Assembly (NCBI GenBank): GCA_011800805.1
Contig: MPNW01000024.1
Coordinates: 206,434 to 270,433, forward strand
DNA: 64,000 nucleotides
Source of the DNA: Hirudo medicinalis
Lineage: Eukaryota; Annelida; Clitellata; Hirudinida; Hirudinidae
Reading direction: 5' to 3'
The notes under the pieces are model-generated. The model ran no database searches and was not told the DNA's origin. It worked only from the letters and a program-made list of their open reading frames with translations. Of this stretch, positions 21,575-33,400 are shown piece by piece. Positions within the stretch are counted from its first letter, which is position 1; every line of letters begins with the position of its first letter. The translations under genes were made by a program, and so were the position numbers.

Positions 21575-24500
21575 TTACGGATCACAAGAAAGGTTAAAAA
21601 CACAACTTCTCTAAACAAAGAAAAATAAAAATTTCATGCTCTGACACAATGCTCTGTATTTTTCCCACGTCATTGCTAGGGAGTGATTTCAGAATTCTGA
21701 GATCGGGTGGGTGGTTAGGAAAATTGTGGGCAATCACGACCCACGGTGGGGAACTTTAAACAATTCGAGAAGAAACGTTTAATTGGTTGACTGTTATTCT
21801 TTTTCGAGAAAATAACATGAAAGAAGATTGGCCTTTACATCATCGAAGAGGTGCTGAGAGCTGTGTTGCTTAATATAAACAGGTTTTCTGAAGTTTCGAG
21901 GTCTCGTATTTTTTTAATTTTTATTTTTTTCCACAAAACTTCCAAATTAAAGTGAAGCTGCTTTCTAGAAGAACAAACTTTCTTTTAAATTTTGAGACGG
22001 AGAAGTTATACTGACTGGATAAAAGGCTGGAGAAAAGACTACTTTTGAGCGAAAACTTTGCATTTGGTTGTCCTTTATTTGTTTGTTGTTTCAAATGGTT
22101 TCATTGGTTGTTTTTTTGGGAATTTTAGGAAATGGTCGACGGGTAGAAATAAAAAAATTGAGCAAAAAATTACCTGACTTATTGATGTTATTAAGGATAC
22201 TGCCAGCAATGGTTTCTGATGTCTGAGCGGGAAGCTGGTTAACTCGAGCTCATGTTTAAAGATGAAAAATTGCATATTTAAACATTCTGACTGGTCGCGA
22301 ATTTGATTATATCTACAAGCCTCTTGGTCTTGGTATTTTTCACGTGTTCTGTGTACTAACTTATTGATTAATGTGTCTTCACTATCACGATAATCGTAGG
22401 TAGCGATGGTGGATTTTTAAAATGTAAATGGGGACTTCAAAACAATCGATCATTTTGATGAAAGAATAAAACAAAAACACTCTGCAGTTATATCATCGGA
22501 GAAGTGATAAGAGGTTCCTGCACGTTTTCGTGGATGAACTTGCAAACTGATTCAATTCATTTGAATTCAATTCGAGCCAATCGACTTCTTTCGTCATTTC
22601 CTCAATCTGAGATAACACCACTTCCCTTACAAAGATAAAGAATCAATCGAACACTTCTTTGATGTAGCATTAACGTCGAATTGAAATAAAGACCGTTTTA
22701 AATGTATATTTTGTTTACTGAATGAAGGAATGAATGAATCGGTTGAAATTAAATTTTAGCTTGAAGATTTATTTCGACTTTTTTATGTCATCATGGGACT
22801 TAATCCACTTAATGCAGGGTCCTGATCTTGCTTATCAACGTGGATGATCAATTTGTTACGGAACGAATCCTTCTATATTTTAATGGACCGATGATTCAAT
22901 AATATCCTTCAAGATCTTCTGTTCGTTTGAAAAAAACTCTCAAAATTGTTAATGCCTTCATCACATGATGCAATCATTTGGATGAAAATATTGACACAAA
23001 ATGCATAAGATGGGCCGTCGTGGATTAATGAACACTGAAGTTACGATGACCTGTGCCCATCGAAGCTCCCTATTTGCATTATTTCATTAATTATTTCATT
23101 GTCATTTGAGTTCGTTTAGTGCAACAGAATATGTTTGCAAAGTAAAATGACAATGGTATCCCCGGGACAGTCTAAAGTAATAAATGAGACGCAACTCTCT
23201 GCTTGCGATATACTTAACATATAAATTGCAATTCATCAGTGTATTACCATTGCATATCGAAATCGCAAACTCCCACCAGACCGCCGGCGAAACTTGCAAA
23301 ACAAAGAATCGAGAAAGCACAAGTACGAGTGTTGTGTTTCACGTTTCATTGTAGTTTCAACGTGGAAAGATGGAAAGTGGAGCGAAACTCACGGAGGAAC
23401 AGCATCTCTCTCCTCATCGCATCTGAATGTGTTCCAAGACTGGAAGTAGCGGCAGCAGAGAATCCTCTCAGCCGATCCAGCCACAACGGAGGACGATGTC
23501 GTTGTGAGACTTGTCTGAGTTGAACAACAACAAAAAGCCACGGAGGGAGAATAGTCGTGAACCGAGCAGACGTGTGTGAAGGTGCTGTAGCGTTTCGCGA
23601 GGCAGATGCCCGCATTTGGATGACGATGTGAGTCGCTCGAAAACCCGCCTAAGGAAAAAACGAAAACAAAACAAAAACAAATAACCAATAACAGCAACAA
23701 CAAGAATAAGAATAACAATACCAATATCACTAATAACTTATTGCATCGCGATTGCAACAAAGTCGATTGTTTCGAAAGAAAATAACTACAAGTCAATTCG
23801 AAATGCATGCCATGCTGATGGATAGAAGAATTGAAGGATGAACGCATTCCATCTCTCTACGAGTGGATGGATCAATGATGGATCAGATTCTGATCACAGC
23901 ACAATCCAATCCTAGGAAGGTGTTTATTCCGACCGATATTGGAGGAAATGTCAGAAGCAAAATGGAGAGTGTTGAAAAGTTGTCTTTTTGATGATCCAAA
24001 TAAAGATAAAGATGAATGTTATTGAGTGTCTGAACGATAAAATGGTTGATTGATTGGGTTATGGCTGTGTGAATCATTAAACATTTAAAAAAAAAGTAAA
24101 AATCATGAAATGAAGAAGTGCAATAATATTACAGCAAGCAATATTACAGATCATTTAGAAAAAATAATGGTTTCAACACAATTGTTCCTTACGAGAAATT
24201 CTAAAAATGGATTAAAATTGGCAGACATAATAATTTATCTAATCGAAAAGCCAACGAAGCGTCTGCTAACTATTTCAGTTTTCTGAATAACTGGCAGTTC
24301 ATTTGAAAATAACTGAGTGCATTATTTCTGACAGCTTTTTAAGCGATTTGGATGACTGCACAAATTGAATTACAAATTAAATTTTCCACTAACCTTCGGC
24401 TAGTGTTCTGCATATCCTGGACTGATCCTCCTTACAAATCGCACCTGAGTTAAAATATTTTTCTAAAAATAATGTTCAGCACAACATGTAATAACACCTA

Positions 24501-26788
24501 AACACCAAGTTCTGTTTTGCGATGTCTAAAACACAAGTTATTCGACTAACTTTACGGGCGAAATTTTAAAACTTGTGAGTTTTATATGTAATAAAATTAT
24601 TTGTTAAAATAATAACATATTACATAATATTTCTTCATGCTGAATCCAAATAAAAAGCGATATAGAAAGAAGTGGTTTTCCAAATGTTTGATCTTAAAAT
24701 TACCTGTTTTGAGGGTCTTCTCAATCAACAGGATCCCCACCAGTGATCCCAACTTGAACGAAAGGACCATAACAAGTTGTTATTAACAACCGATGAGAAT
24801 AATCTTTAGACTTCCACGAAATATTTTCCCAGAAGTTTGTAAGCACAAACATGCAATCATAGCGCATAAACTAATTAAATTATTTGTTGAGTAAATGTTT
24901 GCTAAATTCAACAATTTAAATCCTCTTTGCAATTTTACTTGAGCAGAATAGTAAAATTGTGGAGTTACTTGTCAGCACTTGAGCTTTTATAACTACGTAC
25001 ACAATGCACTGTAGGCACTCGCTCAATGAACTTTTACAGGATTGTTTATTTAGTATACTTGTGCTCATTTATGCTTATCAGCTTTTTTGACTTTCCTTGC
25101 TTGTAAATTATAGAAATTGTTCGCGCACCTCACAAACTCAATTCTTGGGGCACAATCTCAATTTATCTTTGGACAGAGAAATTCCCGCAGATGATCAGAC
25201 CCCACTTAGAAGAACATCATAAAGTCATCTCGCTTTCTTGTTTCTATCTATAAGTCAAGCCTAACTATTTCATCTTCTATGTAGCAAAACCAGAGTCGAA
25301 TTTAAGGAGTCCGTTGAGGGCCGTGATTTCTAAAAAATAAATAAAAAGCATTTTACTTAAATTGTTTATATTTTATTTTAATAATTTACTACTTTGGAAG
25401 ACAATTTTAATAGCTTTGCTCCCTAAATCCGCCATTGGTTCCAGTGCGCGACCAACCAGTCAAAGTGTTTTAGATCCGCCCCTGAGCAAAACCATTCTAA
25501 TAGCCCTTCTCTACTCTCCAGCTCGTCCAGAGGGATTTGATTAATTTGTCTTCTTTTAAGATTCGTGAGAATTAACCTAAAAAGCCTAATGCAAACATTA
25601 AAGAGAAAAAACTAAAATATTTGAATTAGGTTCTCAGGATAAACAAAGAGTTAGTTTTGACTTAGGCTCGAATAAAACGAAATCTTTTTATAGACGTCAC
25701 AAAGATCTTGAATGCACTTGTATTGCCATTTGATTGTCTATTTTTCTGTGGACTGATTTATTCTGGAAATGTTTGGGCTATTGATATTCACTATGAGTTT
25801 CTGATTCGGAAGTTGACATTGTTGCTGCTACTGCAGGATCGCACGTCCAACATAATCACAGGAATTTTTTTCTTCTGGATGGTTTTGGAACATGTAGCCA
25901 TTCACTAATTTTTTTTGTGACTTCAAAAAGTACAATCAATTGATCATATTTTCATTGCTTAACACGTCCATTAGGGGAGTTCAGCACTTGATCCATTTTT
26001 GCTTGAACGACTTGAATGGATAAGGGACACTTTAGGAAAATTAATTTCTGTTGCCAAAAAGTTGTCGTTTCTTTTGCTATTTCTTACAAGCATTCTCTCC
26101 TCATCACCCAATTTAACTTTCAAGAATTTAATACTCACACAATCGCAAAATAGCCGTAATTTTTAAAAATAATTTTTAAATAATTGAAGAAAGCAAAGGT
26201 TAATTTAGTCATTTATTGAAGTTAAAGGGTTCATTCATTTTTGTTAATGAACTATAACTAGTTGCTTAAGAAATGGTTCACCATTTAAACGTAATAATTA
26301 AATATCATTTCAGCCAATTGTCGAGTCGAAAAAACCAGAATTCCAAGGTTTCTCTAAGTAGGCGATGATTGATGGTGGAATTCTTTATTGATAATTACTT
26401 TTTATTTGAAGATCCAGACAATAAACTGTTTGATAGAATAGAGAACCTTGCCGCCACTTACTATTGCAGTGTTTTGGCTGCCTATGGTCTTCTTTATATC
26501 GCAGAGTTTGTAAATCAATGTATTTTTAAAATAAGTTTTTATGTTATAATCATGCTTCATTTTTTTAAATTACTAGAAAAATTTGGAAGAATTAATTTTC
26601 AGAAATGCGGGGCTTATTATCGGCAGTTGTGGAAGAAAGCATTTGTCTTAAACCAGACTTTGTACCAAGAGTTCATCTTTGAAATACTTCAATAAAATCA
26701 AATTTGTCTTGATCCAACCGAATTCGCTTAAAATACTCTCTACATATTTAAGTAAAAAATTGCTGAAAATCAAGAATTCAACCGATAA
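21575..26788. other. Long AT-rich spacer or intronic region without supported exons
   Basis: No confident gene was found. If the PPPPY membrane protein has upstream exons they should lie here on the minus strand. The segment 23250-23660 is noticeably more GC-rich than its surroundings and could be a first exon or promoter, but no protein family was recognised in it. Near 25395-25510 a short phrase (ATTTTAATAGCTTTGCTC / ATTCTAATAGCCCTTCTC) is repeated beside GGGGCGGATCTAAA on the minus strand, which suggests an old DNA-transposon-derived repeat. Confidence 0.4.
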
Positions 26789-27709
26789 ATGAAGAGGAAA
26801 ATCAATCAATGCACAAGGAAGTGGTTGGTGTTGCCGCCATCAATATCGTCGATCGCTCTCTACAGTAGGAGCGCACGATTGAGGCTGCCGCTCAGGTCCA
26901 TTGTTGAAGAATACAAAATCAGCAAAATCAGAAGACAATGGTCGCTCAACAACTCAAAAGACAACAGAGTCCGCGAAGTTCTGCCGTAACTTCGTTCTGG
27001 ACGGAAATTCAGATCGCAAGAGGAGATCAAGAAGTCACAGGCAATTTTGGCTTTTGATGAAATAAAAGGGCCCATTCAGGTTGACCGTCATGGAGTCGGA
27101 TGAAACCACTTTGGGATATGGTCCACAGCAAGTGCACCAGCCAAAGCAGCCATGATAATTCAAGAGAGAAGGAGACAGATGGAAACGGAAAGAATTGCTC
27201 TGGCAGTTCAACAAAGACAGCAAGGCAAATGGACAACATGGGATGAGGTCCTCCAAAGATCCGTCACATGGAAAGACATTTGGCGAATGTCTCCCCTCCG
27301 TTTGGCACTCAAATCGACCAAATCGATTTATGATGTACTCCCTTCTCGGACCAATTTGCAGAAGTTGGGGATAGTCCAAGACGCCAGCATCAAACTTTGC
27401 GGATGTTCCCAGTCACTCCGGCACGTGCTCTATTCGTGCACGTACACCCTTACCCATGGGCGCTACACATGGCGACAAAATAAAGTCTTGCAGGTAGTGC
27501 TCGAGGCGGCAAAGACGGCATGCTCCCAGGCAAATGCCCGTGAAACTGCGCCAACTAAGAAATACTTCATAACACCGCAAGGAAAAGAACGAGAACCAAA
27601 GAAGGGACTTACTTTCCAAAGCCAAAGATTGGGAAGTCAGAAAAGACCTGCAAGGAGAAAGACACTGCCACAAGGTGCTGCAAGAGAGAGGCAAGCGGCT
27701 CAGATTTAG
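26789..27709 (+). pseudogene. Non-LTR retrotransposon ORF2 3'-end remnant
   Basis: Three consecutive blocks match, in order, the C-terminal part of a reverse-transcriptase ORF common in metazoan genomes. 26789-26989 (frame 2 from ATG) encodes INQCTRKWLVLPPS, then ALYSRSARLRLPL. About 26990-27106 continues in another frame (LRSGRKFRSQEEIKKSQ) and meets a TGA. 27114-27709 then reads to the end with SIYDVLPSRTNLQKLGI, a degraded zf-RVT-type C-x-C...H-x4-C, and HGRYTWRQNKVLQVVLEA. At least one frameshift and one stop break it. No complete element, 5' end or target-site duplication was found. It is a dead copy. Confidence 0.8.
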
Positions 27710-27717
27710 TGTTGAAA

Positions 27718-28088
27718 TATGTAACCATTACGCTATAAAATTGTTCAATTTTAAATTTCGGTGTTTACATTAAAAATCGCGGTAAACATTTAATTGTAAT
27801 GTATTAAATTATTTTAATTTAATTATCAAATACTTCTATTTATTACAAATCTTTTAAGATATTACAAGCATTTGTATTTTTAACGGTTATATTTTTAATC
27901 TGATATTGTTTCTTGAATTTTTGATTTAGGCAATTAAAGCAGGTTAAAGCGGATTTCACACCCGTATTTTGCAGGCCTGTGTAGTTAATTTATAAGGGCC
28001 ATATGCGTTTCATTAGAATTTTAAGTCGAAGTACGTGAAATCTTGCTACAGAATTATAGATAATGCTATTATCTTATGAATAATTATA
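27718..28088. other. AT-rich gap between two transposon remnants
   Basis: Nothing recognisable; low-complexity A/T-rich sequence. Confidence 0.4.
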
Positions 28089-28378
28089 ATCCTGGTACAA
28101 TGAGAAAAACAAAGATGTACCACCAGCTTTACGTGAAATCAAAGGTCGCTCGGTACATTCTTCCAAGTTTCTGCATCATGAAGGACTGACAATGGTCTCA
28201 TACATTCTGAAGAAAAACATAAACGTTACTCTTCTGTCTTCTCAGTATCAAGGTGCAGCAATTGAAGGAAAAGAGCATGATTTCAAGCCAGGAATGATCT
28301 TAGATTATAATAAAATAGTGCAGTGGATATGCTGGATAAACTTGTGCGTGAGTACAGGTGCCTGCGAACGAGTAGTTT
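28089..28378 (+). pseudogene. piggyBac-type transposase remnant
   Basis: The translation shows piggyBac family blocks in order: GTMRK, then after a frameshift NKDVPPALREIKGR, LTMVSYILKKNINVTLLSS, KPGMILDYNK, and after a second frameshift SAVDMLDKLVREYRCLRT. These correspond to the GTxRKNR...LP, SYxPKKNK and YNxTKGGVDxxD stretches near the C-terminus of the DDD transposase, including the last-aspartate region. At least two frameshifts and the absence of the N-terminal half make it non-coding. It lies immediately after the non-LTR remnant and just downstream of RPS12. Confidence 0.75.
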
Positions 28379-28801
28379 AGTTTTGTTAACTAACTTTCGT
28401 TGATTCACAACATTAAATGTTTCAGGCTACACTTGTATACCCCCTCACCTAAAACTGGAAGTTGCATCACGTCAGGCACCGAAGGGTTAGGCAACTTTTC
28501 GCGCTTTGCGAAACTAAAATAACAGCGCTTGCAAGCACTACTACGTAACAGTCCAAGCCACTTTCTAAGACATGGTAATAAATCGCTCTACCAGCCAAAT
28601 ACTTCAATCCCCTAACTCGACAACTTCAACTTTGTGTTGAAAAACAAAGCTCCAGCTCATAGACAACCCAGTAAATCATACTTTCACAAGTAACAAATCA
28701 GACCAGCCACTCCAATCATCAAAACCATTAATATAAATCAAATATTGAGCACATCTATTTGTGTCACCCACAATAAAAGACACAAAAAATATGATTGAAA
28801 T

Positions 28802-28807
28802 TTTATT
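28802..28807 (-). terminator. Polyadenylation signal of RPS12
   Basis: AATAAA on the minus strand, about 30 nt beyond the RPS12 stop codon. Confidence 0.7.
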
Positions 28808-28835
28808 TATGGAACAGTCCTCATGGTTATGAAAT

Positions 28836-29788
28836 TTATTTCCTTGACTTCAGGTAATCATTGAGGACATCCAAGGCTGGACTTTCCTTACCAAAATCCT
28901 GTAAAGAAATAAAAAAAAGCATTATAAGATATTATATTTTTGCACTACCATGTCATCTGAATCAGACGAACGAGACTAAGCCAATCCTCATTTTATTCAG
29001 AAGAGGGAGCATGGATTGTCATCATCTTCAGTAAATTTAGACGAGATGTCACAATTAATATTAAATAATCTATTGAATCAGACGAACGAGACTAAGCCAA
29101 TCCTCATTTTATTTCAGAAGAGGGAGCATGTTTTGTCATCATCTCCAAGTTTACTACATCATTCTATGAACAATTGACTCAGACGAACGAGACTAAGCTA
29201 ATCCTCATCTTATTTCAGAAGAGGGAGCATGGTTTGTCATCACTGTCAAACTCAAAAATCAACTCACCTTGATGACTACACAGCTGCATTTCACAACCTT
29301 CCTTGGTTTGCCATCCTTGTCAATTTTGCAAAGACCAGCCCACTCACCCAATTTCTTTTTGTCATCAACCTATAAAATAATTTCATAATTTAAAGAAAGG
29401 CCATTTTGAAATTATCTTTAACAATAACTAGAAGCCAATGCAAACCTTGATCAAGTTGATTCCGTGTTCAGCACACAAAGCTTCGACCAGTCTTATGTAG
29501 TTGGCTTCATTGCAGTCGTTGGCCAAAATGCAGAGAAGAGACTGCCTGCTGTCAAGAGCCTTGGCGCATTCGCGGGCACCTCTGGCAACACCGTTGTGAA
29601 TGAGAGCAGTCTTCAAAACCTCCTGAATTGCCGTGTTCAGGTCCATGTTTCCAGATGCTCCTCCAGCTGGAGCTTGGGCAACAGGACTATCTTCACTGAA
29701 AGTGGTTGTTTGAGAGTTTGTTGTGAGACTAATGAGCACGAGGAACATAAAATGAGAAAAAATCCACTTACCACTCAGCATCCGACAT
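28836..29788 (-). CDS. RPS12: 40S ribosomal protein S12 (eS12)
   Basis: Component of the small ribosomal subunit. Four coding exons on the minus strand: 29772-29788, 29446-29695, 29268-29369 and 28836-28898. Their 432 nt give 143 residues, close to the family norm (about 132-145). The start ATG begins MSDAE. The conserved core follows: [19 protein letters not shown], then [10 protein letters not shown] across the exon 2/3 junction, [19 protein letters not shown], and the terminal [12 protein letters not shown]...SRK. All introns are GT-AG; introns 1 and 2 are both 76 bp. Intron 3 is 369 bp and houses three box C/D snoRNA copies, so the gene is also a snoRNA host. A pyrimidine tract typical of 5'TOP mRNAs lies upstream. 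Confidence 0.97.
28956..29032 (-). ncRNA. Box C/D snoRNA, copy 1 (SNORD100-like) in RPS12 intron 3
   Basis: Read on the minus strand: C box ATGATGA at 29019-29025, D' box CTGA at 28997-29000, a C'-like ATGAGGA just after it, and D box CTGA at 28962-28965. Flanks CTGAA (5') and TTCAG (3') pair as a terminal stem. The element upstream of D is AGTCTCGTTCGT, complementary to ACGAACGAGACT of 18S rRNA. The element upstream of D' is GCTCCCTCTT, complementary to (G/A)AGAGGGAGC of 18S. It would direct 2'-O-methylation in the nucleolus. Confidence 0.85.
29072..29149 (-). ncRNA. Box C/D snoRNA, copy 2 (SNORD100-like) in RPS12 intron 3
   Basis: Minus strand: C box ATGATGA at 29136-29142, D' CTGA at 29114-29117, D CTGA at 29078-29081. 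Both guide elements are the same as in copy 1. The terminal flanks differ from copy 1 but still pair: TTGGA with TTCAA (one G-U). This pattern of changed but paired stems argues for a functional RNA. Confidence 0.85.
29173..29250 (-). ncRNA. Box C/D snoRNA, copy 3 (SNORD100-like) in RPS12 intron 3
   Basis: Minus strand: C box GTGATGA at 29237-29243, D' CTGA at 29215-29218, D CTGA at 29179-29182. The D-guide AGTCTCGTTCGT and D'-guide GCTCCCTCTT are retained, while the linker has changed (AAGATGAGGATTAGC). The terminal stem TTGAC/GTCAA is again different in sequence but fully paired. This is the copy closest to RPS12 exon 3. Confidence 0.85.
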
Positions 29789-29904
29789 GGTTACAAATTT
29801 TCAACCTGCGATTATAATTATTTGATTCTTGTTATCCAAAATTCAATGGATATCTAAAATTACTACTACCGCAAACAACGACAAACCCACCTTCGCGACA
29901 ACAC

Positions 29905-29920
29905 GATGAAAAAGAAGGAT
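29905..29920 (-). promoter_or_regulatory. Possible 5'TOP pyrimidine tract of RPS12
   Basis: CTTCTTTTTC on the minus strand, about 120-130 nt upstream of the RPS12 start codon, has the form of a terminal oligopyrimidine start. Such tracts put ribosomal protein mRNAs under growth control. The transcription start was not determined. Confidence 0.4.
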
Positions 29921-30486
29921 GTATCGGAAGTATACAGCTTGGAGCAAGTCTCACAATATTTTTAAAAATGTTTTAACAACAAAAATATAAAAAAAATAAT
30001 ATTACAATTTAGAAATAATATTTTACGATTTAATTTAAGTAACATTAAATACTAAATGTTAATCATTATTCAAATTATAAGTTTAAGGATTGATTAATCT
30101 AATCACAAAATTAATAATTTGTTGCACAAACGTTAGTTCTAAAGTAATAATTTTTTACTATCATTAGTTACCAGGCCGAAAGAAATTGCAAGTTAAAATA
30201 CAAAAACAGTATAATGTCAGTATAATTTAATTTTTTGTAAACATTCTCTTAAAAAATTAAATGAAGTCATGTAAATCTGAGAAGTTCACATGCAGGAATG
30301 AACTGTGTTTTAGGCGATGTCTGTGAAGTGACTAGATTTAGTTTGACTCCGGGAGACTGTCGCTTGCGATGTGCTGCCAGGGGAGGATTATCTTTGTTTA
30401 AATCGTACACATAGTTTTTAAAAAATAGTGAGCTATAAGTGCTTTGGCCGACAGAGAGGTTAATTTTAAATCTCTCCTGGGAAATA

Positions 30487-33400
30487 ATGAGTTTCGGTCA
30501 AAAAAGTTTGGGAATAAACTCTCTTGTTTCCTTGGAACAAGAGGGAATCCTTGGTGCTTTGGAACACGGTTGCATTATGACAAGATTTAAGCGTAAAACT
30601 GAAGATAAAAAACACTTCAGAATTAAACTAGAAACCAGAGAAATTATTTGGAACAGATCTAATGGATGTAGGACTGAAGGAGCTGGTTAGTCTAATTTTA
30701 GAAGATAATTAGTTATGTCTTAGTTTTGCTCTGATGTCAACCAATTGATGTACAATTAAACAAAATCAATTCCAAAACATCATTATAACCATCAAATTTT
30801 TGGATCCAAGCTTATATAGTGTATTTTGTTTCATTTTTTCTACTGGATGAAAGGCACTTTTCCAATATTGATAGCATTGTTGAAGATTCTTGGAGATCAA
30901 TTTTCTTTCAATAAACCATTTATTCAGAAATAACATTTAACATTCTAGACTTTGATGCTTTCATTTGAAAAATCATATTTCTTTATGACCAATATATTTG
31001 TTTTTTGCAACCTAATTGCACTTGAAAATTTATTTCATGTGTAAATTCATTATATTAAAGACAGATTAAAATAAAGATACCAAGCTAGTAATAACACTGC
31101 TAATTTAAATGATTTGTTTTTGTAGTTGACTTGAGAGAAGTCAGAGAAATTAGGAAAGGGAAATTGTCTAGGGACTTTGAGGGACGTGGAGAGGAATTCA
31201 TGAAACTTGATTTCAACCTGTGTCTGGTGATCTTTTATGGAAATAAATTTGTTCTCAAAACACTCTCTCTTTACAGTTGGTATTCCTTTATTACAATTAG
31301 TAAAATTAGTTTAAATTTAATTATATAACAAATGTCATTGGAATTGCCCTTTTTTTAGGTCAAACTGAATGAGTTTTATGGTGACAGAATTTATGATGTA
31401 ACTATTTAGATTTAGTTAAGATTTTAATCTTTGAATTTTGTTTTGACATTTGGGTTGATTGTATTGTTTTTTGGAGGGGCCTGCCTGTGCCACATTAATA
31501 ATAACAATAATAAAAAGATAATAGTTATTGGCTGTTGGCCTGAATTCCAAATTTGTGAGATTTATCATTTAATGATAAAATCATTTATATTTTTAAAGAT
31601 ATCAAATTTTCAGTAAGATTTATGAACTGTAATATTGCTTTCTTGTCTTGTTTAAAATGAATATTATAATTACTTTGTTGCAATAGTTTTTTTTATCATT
31701 TTAGCCCAATAAATAATTTCAAATAATATCTTGGATAAATAATTTATTCACTGGATCTTTTTGTTTGCCCTCATAGTAGTCAAATACAGAGTAGATTGTG
31801 ACCACATTTCTTTTGCCTATTATTTTTAGTGATTTGAATAAATAATGCACCTAGAATCAATTCTAAATTGTTACGGGGTCTAAATTTGGAGTTTTTACCT
31901 TGATTTGATTGCGGTTGTAATGCAACTGAAAGATGGCAGCTTAGGAAGGTGTTGTTGATTATGATGTTTATGAAAATGTAATAGTTAAATCAATTATTAT
32001 TTTAGAATTGCTTGAATTGTCATCATGATTGTCTAACTAGATTTATTTTCTTATTATATTTATTACAAATTATATAAGTACAATAATTATGATCCATGCA
32101 ATCCCTTTGCTTTGACCCTTCATTGCAAGCAATGTGGTTATTCATTAGATATCAACCAGTGAATGAGTTTTTGTAGTTTGCACTTGTACTCAGAAGGTGC
32201 TCATCTGGGCACTCATCCATGGGCTTTGTTTGCCCCTTTCTGTTTGCTTTTCCTGTCCTGGTGCCAATTCCAGGTCCAAGACCATCCACAAGTGGAAAAC
32301 TCCATGGACTCCTGTTCTTTTGTGATGGTTCAAGCTATTGCAATCATAATTAAACCAAACACTTGTTTGTTTGGGTCTATTTGCCTTTAGGTGCACCATA
32401 ACCTGTTGCATGCATGCAATGCATTATCTATCAAATGTTGCATTCTCATCTTGTATGAACTTTTGCATATTTATCTTTCCCTAAGGCACAACCTCATTAT
32501 TATGTATTACGTTTGAATCTAATCTACTGATTCTAATACTATTGATTCCCAACATTTTTAGATGTTGCTAAACCATTTCATATTTAGAATTATGCCCTCT
32601 CAATTGAGCTATCTATTGCACCAGTGTATTCCATTAATTTGTCATTTGTGATTATCATGGAATCCATTTATGTATTGTTTGTTTCATTTATTATTTCTTT
32701 GACATTTGGCCTTTTTACCCATTGATGAGTATTGATTGCATAATATCATATCATATTTTTTTTATCCGATTAATTTTTTCAAAACATATTTCCTAATTGA
32801 ATACTTGAATGATTTTGCCGAGCAAATAGGATTCGAGCTCCTCTATTTATGCGAATTAAGATTTGCTGAGCAACGAATCATCTAATTTCTACTAATTGGT
32901 TTTAGAAAAATGTCCACTGGGTGCTGCAGATTTGATTTAATTCAGTTATTTTATATATCGAAGAAAATGTTTTCTCACAAATGTATTGGCACCGTGCACT
33001 TATTCTCCAGCCTCCATAGGAAGCTGGTTGCACCAAGAATAGTGAGATTGAAAAGGAGAGGGAGAGGTTCAGGCTTTATTGAATTTCACTTTTGTGTTCT
33101 GTTACACCTTCATGTTTGATAGATGGAGGAGGCTGACTTTGATCTCATCCATCTTGGCCTTTGGCTTGGGGCCATACATAATTTCATTTGTTAAAAACAG
33201 CATTTAATTGATATTAATGATATGCATTGATAATATTGACATCATGTGTCATAACTACATAGAATTATTATTGAAATGTTGAGGTTGTTTATGCCTGTTA
33301 ATACATTATAGATGTTAGCACTTGTTCTTAATTTTTTATTTTGACTCCCATAACTCAAGTTCAAACATTTCTGATTGGCTATTTTTTTTATTGTTATTGC

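Noticed and set aside
22196..22255. Possible minus-strand exon reading LPAQTSETIAGSILNNINKS
   Set aside because: It has plausible splice sites but its end phase does not fit the membrane-helix exon downstream, so it could not be linked to a gene.
23389..23847. 152-codon minus-strand frame with a poly-Leu stretch
   Set aside because: The hydrophobic run is the translation of an (AAC)n/(AAT)n repeat on the other strand; the Cys pattern fits no known ectodomain.
26369..26695. 108-codon plus-strand frame
   Set aside because: No family match, AT-rich, and no splice partners; could be chance next to the LINE remnant.
28956..29250. CRISPR-like direct repeats
   Set aside because: The three repeats are box C/D snoRNAs in a eukaryotic intron; repeat length, number and internal boxes do not fit a CRISPR array.
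29464..29817. 117-codon plus-strand frame over RPS12
   Set aside because: Antisense shadow of RPS12 exon 2.
32823..32885. TGCCGAGCAAATAGGATTCGAGCTCC with a TTTGCTGAGCAA flank, tRNA-like at first sight
   Set aside because: B-box-like core only; the flanks do not form an acceptor stem.
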